The position numbers were made by a program, and so were the translations under genes. A stretch of DNA of 64,000 nucleotides from Massospora cicadina (taxonomy: Eukaryota > Entomophthoromycota > Entomophthoromycetes > Entomophthorales > Entomophthoraceae), in assembly GCA_022478985.1 (NCBI GenBank), contig JAKSZP010014953.1, positions 1 to 64,000 of the forward strand, written 5' to 3'. Shown here piece by piece: positions 10,800 through 21,364 of this stretch (its first letter is position 1; every line of letters begins with the position of its first letter). The notes below the pieces were generated by a model, which was not told the DNA's origin, made no database searches, and saw only the letters and a list, made by a program, of their open reading frames with translations.

Positions 10800-11212
10800 C
10801 AAAAAATCAAGTTTGCACTATAATAGATACAGGAGCCAAGTTAACATAGTTTCCACTAAGTTGGTGGCGAGTTGACGTTAAATCCTGATGTAGAACATTG
10901 AATGGTGATGGGGCCGCTGGAATGGAAAGCACAGTCTCTGAGGGAGTGTATAGCGCGCTACCTTTGTGGTTTGGGTTAATTATCGTTGTATCCCTGGCAA
11001 TATTGATACTAAACAATAATCATGACCTTTTAATTGGAACTGCATTTATGTGACACTTTGGGGACTGTTGTCAATATGACAGAGGATACCTCAAAATTTT
11101 TGAGGCATTGGATCCCAATATACTTTACCTCCAGCGGAGTGCCAAAGATCTGGTGTATAAGGGGCATATCAACCTTGCATATAGTGATGGGTTATGCCAG
11201 TTCACTCCCATT
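10800..11212 (+). pseudogene. Aspartic protease region of element A
   Basis: Near 10812-10848 the frame reads VCTIIDTGAKLT, containing the catalytic DTGA of retropepsins. Downstream, 11108-11212 encodes N-I-L-Y-L ... GHINLAYSDG, which aligns with the same place in element C (32.0-32.15 kb, minus strand) and element B (about 26.05 kb). The alignment breaks at 11212 where the solo LTR begins and resumes after 12453. Confidence 0.65.
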
Positions 11213-12453
11213 TGTAAGTTAGGGGAACGTCCCCTGTGTGTCAATCAGGACCTCTTCCCATTTGCAAGTAAAAAGGCTCTGTTGAGGGTGGCCATACTCC
11301 TCGTCACCCAGGGCGATCTCTCCCACGTGTTGGATGAGCGCTGGGTAACAGCTCTTCCTCTTTGGACCCCTCCTGGTGCCCACATTCACCTCTTCCAAAC
11401 TTGTATTCCTGATCAGGAAAATTTGTGCCAAAATCGCCGAAATGAAGTCAATCAGTCTGAAAACAATTGGAAACAAGCCAAATGATCAGAATCCACATAG
11501 TCAAAAAAAGAATGAAGATTGATTCATTGGCCAGAATTGCTGACAGTTTCAATTTGGCCAATTCTGCGGTTGTCAAAATTAACCCCCTCCCAAAATTGAC
11601 AAGGATGATCCCAACATTCAGGTAGCAGCATCAAATATCATCAATGATAGTTTGAGGCTCTCTTCTGGCAAATCAGACATTGTGGCCAATGCAATGCTTT
11701 TGACTGAACAAACAACCCAGCAACTGGGCATGGGCGGGTTGGGCATCCAGAACCTGTTTCAAAAGAATTGGGACCTCCTTTATGTGGAGTAATCTTGGGG
11801 ATTTTCGTTGCTTGTGAGCCAGATGCTTCATGCTAACTGTCAGAAACGTAGTCATGCCTTGGTTCAGGCATTTGAGGTTGAACCGACAGTGACTCAGCCT
11901 GCCCGTCAAATCCTTCAATGTGGGTTCCCAGTGAGCATATCTGCCCCCATTCCTGAATAATTCGCCGGTTAGGTCAAACTTGAGGGACCTGAACCCAGCT
12001 TGTTTCCCCATCAATCAACCACTATCTAATCAGTTGCGTTGCACTGAGAAAATTGTTGGTCAATCTTTCTTCCTTACTTTTTTATTAAAAACCTTTTATC
12101 AAAATTCAGTTTTTTATGTTGAAAGATAAACTTCCCTATCTTTTGACATTCATACACCCCTCGGGGTTAAAGGCCATATTTGTCTGGTATATTATTATGT
12201 GCCTGTACAAGATTCTGGCTCACTGGCAGGTATTGGTGAAACTCTTTTCAGTTTCATATCTGCCATACTAGCAGCAGTGCCCCTGGCATTCTGGTTTGCC
12301 ATTCAGGTGTTCCAGCAAATAGGCTGCCAGGACGGTCTAATTCTATATTGCTGTTTTCCTGACACCATTGACTAAAGAGCAAGACCTGGGATCTCCCCCA
12401 GCAGCTATATGAATATTAAGGGCGGCCGCTTAAAGCTACTAAGTCTATATACA
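11213..12453 (+). mobile_element. Solo LTR of the J/K family inside element A
   Basis: The 1.24-kb segment interrupts the protease-RT region of element A. It starts TGTAAGTTAGGGGAACGTCCCC, like the solo LTR in B (TGTAAGTCCCAGGGAACGTC) and the K LTR, which begins with the same TGTAAGTCC right after a polypurine tract. It ends near ...CTACTAAGTCTATATACA, matching the end of the copy in B. No internal gypsy genes are present, as expected after LTR-LTR recombination. A clear target duplication is not visible, so the last few bases are uncertain. Confidence 0.7.
11219..11485 (+). pseudogene. LTR-borne DERW-motif ORF, copy in element A
   Basis: The frame contains GERPLCVNQDLFPF, then D-L-S-H-V-L-DERWVTALP at 11315-11359. 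It is fused by chance to the protease-region frame upstream, so the first in-frame Met lies outside the LTR. Beyond 11485 the related sequence continues in other frames (helical stretch, GGLGIQNLF near 11737), with about 120 further residues recognisable against the copy in B. Function unknown; no match to a domain I know. A second, hydrophobic segment (FSFISAILAAVPLAFWFAI, about 12246-12302) lies downstream after an AATAAA-like block. Confidence 0.55.
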
Positions 12454-13600
12454 TGACCTTCAGACACCAAGTAATTTTACATAAATAGTTAGAGTAGAAG
12501 TTCCAGTTGGGCTCTGTGGGGAGCTCATTGAGCCTTATCAGCAATAGTGGCTTGAACCACATTTGGCTCCAGGAATTATACTTCTGGGACATGGGGAGAT
12601 CAAGTTTTAGCTACCAAATATACAAAACAAACTATTACAGATCTTATGGCATCAAATAGTGGTGTATTTACACTTGACCTCAGTTGAGGAGGTCCTTTGG
12701 GTTCACATGTTCAGGTTGCTGGATGATTTTAGTCTACCCATTGAGCCATAGCCTGGTGTAATGGTGGTGGTATCAAGTGAGAATTGTATGGGTTATCAGA
12801 AGAACAAAAAGACCAAGCAATAGCTTTTCTAAAAGTATAAGGAGATTTTCGCCATCAACAACCATAATTCATAGTGCGCTCAGGGCGTGGTTCACTGTGT
12901 GGACACAAGAGATCATCCCCCATATAAGGTCTCAGCCGATCCACCAATTAAGGGCAGCTAAAGAAGTTGTCAACAAGGAAATTGATTAGGTGCTGGAGCA
13001 AGGTATGCTCAAACCATCCAAGATTTACTTAAATTCACCCATTTGATTGTAAAATAGAAAGATAATACCAACCAGGTAGTGATAGATTACTGGAAGCTCA
13101 ACAGTTTTGTCAAAAAGAACTCATATCCCTTGCCTCAAGTCGATAATGCTTTTTATTGGTTAGGAGGAGCTCACTAATTCTTGGCAATGGATCTGATATC
13201 AAGTTACTGGAAAATCAAGTTGCCCACAGCGGAACAGTAGAAATGCAATATAGTCACATCCACAGGCTTTTCCAACCTATACGTAAGTATCAAGGGCTAT
13301 GTAAATCCCTGTTTATGTTCCAATGAGCCAAGGACACTATCCTTAATGACCTGAAGTTGTTGTGCATCCTCATGACCTCATTGATATCAATATTTTCTCC
13401 TAAACTTTTTCTGAGCATCTTGACTATCTAGTGGAGGTATTCCGCCAGCTCACTAGGGCCAACATCAAGATTAAGCCTCGTAAATGTCACTTCTTCAAAG
13501 AACAGCGGAATAGTTGTGATTTGTGGCAGACTCAAAGGGGATAAAACTGCAACCAGCCAAGGTAGAGGCCATCTGAAAATGACTACGCCAAACAGTAAGT
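12454..13600 (+). pseudogene. Reverse transcriptase of element A
   Basis: After the solo LTR, a stretch matching element C (HQIVVYLHLTSVEE) leads into RT: V-N-K-E-I-D-x-VLEQGMLKPSK (about 12970), VIDYWKLNSFVKKNSYPLPQ across a stop (13080), FLAMDLISSYWKIKLP (13180), then the catalytic box. Where element C has VLVYLDDINVFS, A reads with a one-base deletion as Y-L-I-D-I-N-I-F-S (about 13368-13390), so one catalytic Asp and the frame are lost. Many further stops. The thumb region IKPRKCHFFKEQ lies at about 13470. Confidence 0.7.
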
Positions 13601-14160
13601 GCAACATACAGGTATTTTTGGGAATGGCCAGCTACTACTGGCGCTTTATCATAACTTCAGCTGTATTGGGGGCCTGATATCTGAGTTATTAAAAACAATT
13701 TCTGTCAAATGGATGGAACGTAAACAATTCTCTTTTGACACTCTTCAGATGGCGCTGATCAGTGCGCCAGTGCTATGCTATCTGAACTTTGATAAAGAGT
13801 TCATTGTTTAGATGAATGCATCTCTTTCCGCTGTAGGGGAGGTCCTATCTTTGAAAAGGATGAGGGTGAGGAACAACCAGTGGTATACTGCAGTTAGAGC
13901 CTGAATTTCCATTAACATAGCTATACTGTGATTGAGCGGGAGTGCTTAAAAGTGATAATTTCGTATAAGCAACTTAGGGTGTATTTGCATGGTGTGAAGT
14001 TAAAGTCATAATGGATCATGCTTTGTTACGCTGGTTGCAGAACCTCAAGGAGCCTGAAGGGCCTAACGCAATGGGCCCATAAAATCAGGCTTATGACTTT
14101 GAGATCCTCAACTGACCTGTAACAAAACAACAGAACGCCAATTTCTTGTCAAGACTGCCA
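13600..14160 (+). pseudogene. RNase H of element A
   Basis: A 70-residue frame (13599-13811) carries the RT thumb/connection (FGNGQLLLALYHNF-like, VKWMERKQFSFDTLQMALIS, PVLCYLNFDKEFIV), followed by M-N-A-S in place of the DAS catalytic start, then ERECLKVIISYKQLR-like and a D-H-A-L strand. It degrades the RNA strand during cDNA synthesis in live elements. Stops at 13809 and beyond. Confidence 0.6.
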
Positions 14161-15400
14161 ATGGTTGCTGTCACAGCGGATCTGAGCAATGAGATGTACA
14201 TTAAAATGCTCATCAGAAAATATACCAATGAGCCGCTTCAAGTCATAAAGGCACTTTATTAAGATGCAAGCTAATAAATTTCATTGGAATGGAGAAGTAT
14301 GCAAACAGATTGGAGGACCACAGTGAACTTCTTGCAACCCTTGGCATGATCTAGTATTATCATGAGCACTTATAAGGCATTCAGACATGGTGGAGTATAC
14401 AATACGTTGGAATCGTTACACCCTTAGTATTATTAGGAAATCATAAATTTTGACGTGCTTAAAAACAATTTTCTGCTGCCACCAGTGCCAAGTGGAAAAG
14501 CCGTTCTGCCAGATGGTCTTGTACCATTTAATGAAACTTCATTTTTTCTTGGCATACAGTTTCCATTGATGTCATTGGCCACCTGCCAATGGGAGCTAAA
14601 TGGTCCAAATACATTCTGGTGATAATTGACCTCTTGATCAGGTGGGTTAAAGCATGGGCAATATGGGATTTGGGGGTGTTAAAGTATCCAATTTCATAAT
14701 TAAATGCAAAACCATTGACATGGCTGCCTTCAGTTTGTACTTAATGATAATAGAACCAATATTACCTCACACATCCTTCAAAATTTGAATGAGCTGATGG
14801 CTATATGCGTGAAAAAATGACCTCATATCACACCAAGTCCAACGGGATGGTTGAGCGAGTTAATGGGACCTGGTGAATTTACTCTATAAATTGGTAATGA
14901 ATCAACCTTCCAATTGGAGTTCCCTCCTTTCCACCGCCGTTTTCACATACAACATTAGCTACCATTCTGTCGTGAAGAAGGGTCCCTTTCAATTAATATA
15001 TGGATGACACCTTGCTCTTCCAGCACTTCTCTGTGCTTTCATAGAAGATGCCAGCAGAACGGATCCTCAACTTTACCTGATTAACCTAATGAATACGCTT
15101 ATCAAGCTGCAAACCAAAGCGTACTTCTTCAGTCTGGCTAAAAAGTTAAGGGAAAGGCTGATAATTGGGAATGGCATAGTGTCCTAGCTCAGTTCAAAAA
15201 CAGTGAGCTTGTTCTATTCCTTGACCAGAATGGCTTTGGTTGTAAGCACAAATTACTCAGCATCTGGATTGGTACATTTGAAATTATTGAGAAACCAGAT
15301 GACAACATCTACTCTATCAAGGACTCCACAAGCAGTTTTGATATTTAACTGTGTGCACACAAAGTTCCTTCAGGCGTACAAACAATAGGAGACATATCTT
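14160..15400 (+). pseudogene. Integrase of element A with GPF-type end
   Basis: The core is visible at about 14560-14700 (DVIGHLP-like, SKYILVIIDLLIRWVKAW), and the third catalytic region at 14820-14990 (S-N-G-x-VERVNGTLVNLLYKLV, FTYNISYHS). The C-terminal module near 15250-15350 reads IWIGTFEIIEKPDDNIYSIK and corresponds to IWIGPFKII in element C. The gene ends just before the polypurine tract at 15407. Broken by several stops. Confidence 0.6.
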
Positions 15401-15406
15401 CCAGTC

Positions 15407-15415
15407 AAGGGGGAG
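15407..15415 (+). promoter_or_regulatory. Polypurine tract of element A
   Basis: AAGGGGGAG four bases upstream of the 3' LTR start at 15419; plus-strand primer site for cDNA synthesis in LTR elements. Confidence 0.75.
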
Positions 15416-15418
15416 TAA

Positions 15419-15981
15419 TGTCAAGATCCTGTAAGACTGGACAATAAGCTCTAAATAGAAATAGAGGATTGGCTAGGATCTGCCATTTATGATTTACAGT
15501 GTACAAATATTTGAGCGCCTTAGGATGAGGTGATATTATGTCAGTAAAGATAACATTGGATTGCTTTCAAATAAGAAAATAAGGCGATATCAACTTACAA
15601 CAAATATTTAGTAGATCACCTCAAATTAAGATATTAGGGAATTTAAGAATAGTATACTTTGCCGGAGCTAATGAGATTATGGTAGAATCAAATAGTCTAA
15701 GCCAAAAGAGCGATATCAGTCAAAGTCACTGATAAATAAGGGATATGATTGGAGAAGAAGGATTATTAGTAGAGAAGAGAGAGCGAAGCAGAGAGTTTCT
15801 GCTGCTAAAAAATTAAATAAATAAAGAGGTGTCATTGAGGCAATTGCTCCATAAATACTATACCTATTAATTGTGTTTCAAGGACCAGAAATCTCCATAT
15901 TGTCCTTCCAATTGCTCGATATTCTTGACTCTGTGCAGACTCTTTTGGCATATAGCAAGTATATCGCTAAAAATTATAACA
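15419..15981 (+). repeat. 3' LTR of element A
   Basis: 563 bp, TGTCAAGATCCTG...AATTATAACA, aligned end to end with 8213-8782. The sequence beyond it returns to the minus-strand pol of element I. Confidence 0.85.
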
Positions 15982-17230
15982 TTTTTATTATTTTTAACCA
16001 AGATTTTTTTGAACACTTAGGGCCAGGTTTTCCGCTACAGGACCATTAAACTTCCTCAGATAGGAGACATGATAAACTGGATAGGCTCAAAAACCTTTAG
16101 ATAATTATAACTTATAGGCTACGTTGTTGATTTGGCGCGGCATCTTGTATGGCCCCAGGTCAAGAGAACCCATCTTATGGCACTCAACAGAAATAGTGTA
16201 GTGCTTGGCATTAATTAGGGCCAATTTTTTTCTTTGTACACTGTTGGGTCAGAGCAAAGAGCTTCAGCATTAACATTATGTCTTTGAAAAGCCTTGTTGA
16301 GTTGAGTCCTTAAGGCAAAATAATTTGAAGAATGGTGGTAACATACCTTATATGAGAGGTATCACTCCATCTTGTTGTTCCTCAAATATTTGGGATTATG
16401 ACCATGGTTGCAATATGGGTACATACCCTGGATGAATGAGTGTGGATTTATAAGCATGCTGTACCAAATAAATCTAAGCGGTCTAGGTGTATTGTTGAAC
16501 ATAAGTGTAGCAGCTTAGATGTTGCTCTATAGTCTGGTTAACCTTTCTTTATGGCCATCTGACAGAAGATGGTAAGTGGAGGTACTACAAGGCTTGGTGC
16601 TTAAGTTGGACAGAAGATAATTTAGAACGAGATATTGATTGGGGTTCTTGGTATTTAACTACTTTACTAGGTAGACCATTCCTTGAGAAAATCTCCTTGA
16701 TAGACATCTTTACTGCTTCCATTGAGGTGATGCACAATGTGCAAAAGAGGAATTTCATGTACATAGTGAGTCTGTCTACTATCACCATAATTATATCAAA
16801 CCCATTTGACAATGGAAAATATGTGATGGAACCACACTGATAGAAAACTAGGCCTTTCGAGATTTTAGAATGCCATCAACTTACCCTGAGGCTTGAAATG
16901 TGAAGGCTTGTATCTGGAACCCGTCAAACATTCTTAAAAATATTTTGCACCATAGCCAATAGTTTCAGGCCAAGAGGAGCCTGTTGTATCAAATTCATGG
17001 CCTTCCACACACCAGGATGTCCAGCTAAGGGAAAGCATGTTAATCCTTGAGAATCTCCTTTTGCATGCTATTATTGAGTTCCCAGACCTTTTTTAGGGTA
17101 ACAAATACCATTAATAATGATCAGTTTCTAGTGTGCCACATTAACAAGACTTTAACAAGTATCTATTTTAAATCCTTCCCAAAGATAGAATGACTCTGAT
17201 CATTACACAAACCTTTCTAAGGTTTTAAGG
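15982..17230 (-). pseudogene. Integrase of element I (C-terminal part)
   Basis: Read on the minus strand: a core with FDIIMVIVDRLTMYMKFL and SIKEIFSRNGLPSKVV (16812-16585), then VNQTIEQHLSCY, and near the end PYKMPRQINNVAYKL followed by V-Y-H-V-S-Y-L-R-K-F-N-G-P (about 16160-16040). That last pattern is the usual chromovirus pol end (HPVFHVSLLKPF). The catalytic Asp of the SDRDP box is lost (KYQEP). The chromodomain that should follow is at 8212-8076, across element A. Confidence 0.65.
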
Positions 17231-18580
17231 GAACTCTCAATCAAAAAAAGAAGATTGGGAGGTTGTTTGGTCGCAGTGATGTACTTATTTAGATCATAGA
17301 AACAAGCTAAATTTTATATACAGCTGAGGAGATCTGAGATCAAGATGTGTTTCTCAGGCTTGTACTCATTTTGTAAGGTTATATTGGATAAGCTCTTGGC
17401 GCCAGTGAGCTTGTTGTTAGTCTTAAATGTGCATTATTTTAGAACTCCAGAGCGTGGTGATTAATCTGATGACAAAAAGAGGGTGATCCTACAGAAGATG
17501 GTGCTGTTATTCATTAAGTGCAGTAATAATGGAAAGGAGCTCCTTGTTATAAACAATGTATTTTACTCTTCTGATTATTTTGCTACTGAAAAAATACTGG
17601 ATGCTCCAAACTATCATTACCCTCCTGTAAGAGAACAGCCCCTGTAGCAAATTAGAGGCCTTCATCTCAACAATAAAATGGAATCTTGACAAGAATGTTC
17701 CAGAACAATCGCGTTAAGCATACTATCTTTGATGGCATGGAATGCAGCTTCTTTTATCGCTCTAAACAAAAGGTACCTTTCCCATAGATGGCTTAAAGTT
17801 TCCAAAGTTTCAGAAAGATCCTTTAAAAACTGAAGGAGGAAGTATGCCACTCCAAGGAAACTCTATATGCCAGATTAATTCACTTAGTAGCCCAGTCCCC
17901 GATTGTCACCAGCTTATCAGGGAAGATAGACATAACCTCTAAAAATAATTTCCCAGGAATGAAACAAAGTCCTTAAAGAACTCATATTTTGAGGGCTTTA
18001 GCCTCAAATTAGCCTTGGCACAAACTTACAAAACCTTCTCAACGTCCTTAGCTTGTTTCAAAAATTTTAGATCAAAACGAATCCATATATTTAATGCAAG
18101 GATATTCAGAAAGATCGACTATTGCCTAATTAATTTTTTGTTGAATACAAAAGGCTTTTTGAAGTCAGAAGGGCATTACCATATATGTAAACATTCTAAT
18201 GTGACACTTGAAGGCAGCGTAACATTGATGCTGAGGCTTGACTGAATTTGATGGAAGGTGTCAACGTGGTCCAGCTAAAAACTCATGATGTTACCAATCA
18301 TTGGATATATATTCTCAATGAGTGACATGGGATAAGGTATAACTCAATAACTGCATTAAGTCTTTGGAAATCCACATAAGGGCGTAAGTCCCCATTGGCT
18401 TTAGGAACCAACTGCTCCGTTGAAACAACTAAAGACTATATTTTAGATGACCTTGAGCGCCAGTATATGCTTCACATACCTGACTAATGATTTTTTCTCT
18501 TGAGATTCAGAAAATATACACATGACACCCTTTTGAGAATTCTGCACCTTACTTGAATTTAAACAAAAATGAAAAATGGC
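17231..18580 (-). pseudogene. RNase H and reverse transcriptase of element I
   Basis: The 61-residue minus frame at 17692-17507 is a clear RNase H: FIVEMKASNLLQGLFSY, then FFSSKIIRR and YNKELLSIITALNE. The first catalytic Asp is changed (ETDAS to EMKAS). The adjoining frame 17850-17662 is the RT connection (FLLQFLKDLSETLETLSHLW). RT proper upstream to about 18.5 kb is heavily decayed, and I cannot see a YxDD box with confidence. Confidence 0.55.
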
Positions 18581-20596
18581 TGTCATCTGATGCTGCTAAA
18601 GAACGGCATGCTAAAAATGTGAGCAAAGTGGTGGAGCTTTATGGAAGGTATAAGGAAGGAAGTACCTTCATAATCATGCCAGTAAAAAGCTCTTAGTGGG
18701 ATAAAAACGAAATTACAAGACTGTGGGTTTTTCACTCTCCATCTAACATGACTAAAAATCTTCATATCAAATTGAGAAAGTACTTGTGCCACAATATCAT
18801 GCCAAGAATTTTGAGCATGGAAGATTTTCTAGGGCGCAGAAACGTTCTTAAAACATCTGATGGGCTTGGTGTGAATAATCAGCCGTTTGACTTTCCAGTT
18901 ACGCGAAGATCTATAGATATCAGCTAAGGTAACACACTAAAAATCAAGATGGATTAGCGGTGTTATTTAGCCAGGGTAAGGCCTACAATATTTTTACCAT
19001 CCCTGTATTAACCAATGCTAAATAACTTCATTTTTCACTTTTAATTTATGCCTTTATATCTGGTAGTAGAGGTTATATTTAAGTAGACTATTTGTGTTGA
19101 CTCATTTTATTCTTATTTATGGCAAGTGGGAGTAGGACGCAGTTTGTAAGATGGCACCTCTTAATTAGTGCTACCAAGCTCAGATTTCTCTCCAGCTGTG
19201 TGGATTATTCAAGGTACAAGTGATTCACTAAAAGGGGAGCTAGATTTTCACTAAGGGCAGTGGTGCCATGGTCACCAGAGGCTAGAACTGACAGTGGGAC
19301 CTCTTTTGTGTGCGCCAATGACAACTTTAAATACCTGTAATAGGAAGTTTAATGATAAAATGTGTCAGCAGGATGGTTGGCTTTAGGTTATCTCAACAGC
19401 CTTGGCCCCAAATACTTTCTAGACATATGTAAAAGCTGGGTGAGGGGATTGTCAGGATTTCTACCCAAATTGGAGATCCCATATATCTCAGTCAAAGGGA
19501 ATCAATCCTTTTACAATCAAATAGCCCAAACATTTATCAGGATAACACTTGATGAAATTCAAGGGCTCTTGAAATAATGGATCACTCCCAAATTATGCGG
19601 TTGATTATTGCTCCCTCAGAGCTTCCTAATCTTGGAATTTAACCTGATCCATGCGGCAAGTGAATTCTATATGACTGAGATGACTAGCTGCCGCAGAATC
19701 CCCAATTCATGACAATTATGGATCTTAGCTTGGACTTCTTGGATATTTACCAAAAAATCTCCTTGATCTCCTTTTTATTTTGGATTCTAAGCAAATAAAG
19801 ATTATTCTCTTCTAAGCTATTTAGAAATGTTCCGGCCTACCTCTATTAACTTAGGGATGAACCTATATTTAGAATTTACCGCTTCAGGCATAATATCAGG
19901 AGTAAATTACTTTTTGACCAAGAAAAGCAAAATATATAATCTAACACTCACGAGCATTGGGTCCTTTGGCTTAAAAAATAAGAGTTACGTGATAAAAACC
20001 TCCATGGTCCTGACAGGAATCTCATGCAGACCTGACCAAGGAGCAAAAATGTGCAGCATACTCTGTTACTTTAAATTGCCCTGTTTTAGGGAGGAGAATT
20101 GTGTGGACCAGGAAGCATCCAAATACTTTTTAGTGGTAGCCATGAAGTTAATGATGTACAAATGCTGATCTAAGGACATAGGTAAACTATATTGGTTGGC
20201 TAAGAGATATACCATCCTTGTAACTAAATCCGTGGCCAATGTGGAATTGAGCTCATTCACCTAATCATATAAGGGTTGGAAGACACTGGCGCATATTATA
20301 AATGTGCCTGGAGGCGGAGTCATCCCAAGGCATTATGGAGAAGAGCAGCCTCAGTGGGGTCAAGGGTGTACAATGGTGGTACCTTCAGAAAAAGGTTGAT
20401 AGCGTGGAAGGACCTGAAAATCTAGTGCAAAACAGTGAAAAATTCTAACAGAACAAAGAGAATGGAGAACACCATCACCACAGTGTTGGTGTTAGTATAA
20501 AAGGTGGGAATATTTACTGGCTCAGTAGTTTGCAAAATGTTCAGGAACACAGAGAAAAATTAAAAGATTTTTTAATGCAACTTCCGCTTCTACTTG
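18580..20596 (-). pseudogene. Gag-protease region of element I, strongly decayed
   Basis: On the minus strand several short frames (20260-20066, 18792-18583 and intermediate ones) show capsid-like tryptophan/hydrophobic patterns and a basic pre-RT stretch, but no intact knuckle or DSGA box. The assignment rests on position between the 5' LTR (20597 on) and the RT. Plus-strand frames in the same interval (19362-19577, 19827-20168) show no motif and are most likely incidental. Confidence 0.35.
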
Positions 20597-21295
20597 ATAG
20601 CATGCCAAACTATTGATTGGCATGCTCGCGCGCAAGCCCAGGTAATATTTGTAAAGTCTACCAAATAAGTTAGGAATTATATATAATTATGTGATCTATG
20701 AAATAATGCTGAATAAGTAGGGGTAAATACATACAAAGTTGTTTCCAAGTGGTAAGGTACTAGAGCTAAGTCTGACGCCATGGCATATGCACCTTCATTT
20801 CTATAGCCATAATAAATTAGCCAAAATTCCAAAAGCGAATTAGATATAATAATTGTTTCAGCATTAAAAATAAACTAAATATTTTTGGAGAGGAAGTTGC
20901 TTATAAGAAAAATTCACTTGAGAGTAATTACTACACTGAATAGATATTCTTGGTAAACTTTAAAGTTGTCAAACCCTTTTGTGGTTGGATGTCAAAGGTA
21001 ATCCTGAGTCTTCTATTTGTCAGTTGCCAAAGCTACCTTTATATCATAATAAATCAATGTTTTAATCTATATAAATTATGTTCTGGTATTGAATAGATCA
21101 AGCCTAGAGAATTTTAGTGCAAATTTTGATCAGTACCACGTGGCCAAATGTTTATTATGCACTTTTTTGGGGAATTTTGCCAGTTAATTTCATTTATATT
21201 ATGAACTTTTGTTGGGTTTTAGGACTAATTTACCTTAATATTTGAAAAATATGCGAGCAATGTTATGATTAGGAAAATCCTGGAATTTTCAGATA
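20597..21295 (-). repeat. 5' LTR of element I
   Basis: Aligns with 7345-8035. On the minus strand it begins near 21295 and ends near 20597. The AATAAATTAG and AATAAATC motifs occur in both strands, so the poly(A) signal is not certain. Right of it, at 21296, the integrase of element J resumes. Confidence 0.65.
20599..20626. repeat. Perfect 10-bp hairpin at the LTR end of element I
   Basis: AGCATGCCAA, an 8-base loop, then the exact complement TTGGCATGCT. It lies at the U5/primer-binding edge of the 5' LTR. The 3' LTR copy has only part of the arms. Confidence 0.75.
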
Positions 21296-21364
21296 ATACA
21301 ATTATGATGGTTTTTGATCATTTTGCCAAGTTTGCATCTGTTGTAACTAGTTCAACCAAACATC
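21296..21364 (+). pseudogene. Integrase fragment of element J (middle piece)
   Basis: The plus-strand translation NTIMMVFDHFAKFASVVTSS matches integrase of K (DAIMIVIDRFTKFALFIPCL, minus strand near 63.65 kb) and begins where the 7.3-kb piece of J ends (ELPPSKG against ELPPFNSS). It is bounded on the left by the LTR of element I and on the right by the LTR of element B. The fragment is only about 23 codons, but its position and match are both as predicted. Confidence 0.6.

Larger units (their letters stand above)
8213..15981 (+). mobile_element. Gypsy element A, complete with both LTRs
   Basis: LTR pair 8213-8782 and 15419-15981, primer-binding site at 8784, gag with a knuckle, protease with DTGA, RT, RNase H, integrase, and polypurine tract AAGGGGGAG at 15407-15415. 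The five bases before it (tttgt) and after it (ttttt) nearly match, as expected for an eroded 5-bp target duplication. It interrupts element I. It is itself interrupted between protease and RT by a solo LTR (11213-12453). It shares the primer-binding site and the protease sequence VCTIIDTGA with element C, so A and C are one family. Confidence 0.85.
7345..21295 (-). mobile_element. Chromovirus I (minus strand), host of element A
   Basis: A Ty3/gypsy element inserted in the integrase gene of J. Its two LTRs (about 7345-8035 and 20597-21295) align over most of their length. Between them, read on the minus strand, are gag/protease remnants (20.5-18.6 kb), reverse transcriptase and RNase H (18.5-17.5), integrase with a GPY/F-type end (17.2-15.98) and a chromodomain (8212-8076). 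The gap 15981-8213 is exactly element A. A polypurine tract (AGAGGAAGGTGA) precedes the 3' LTR start TGTCAAAATTC. All coding parts are broken. Confidence 0.7.
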
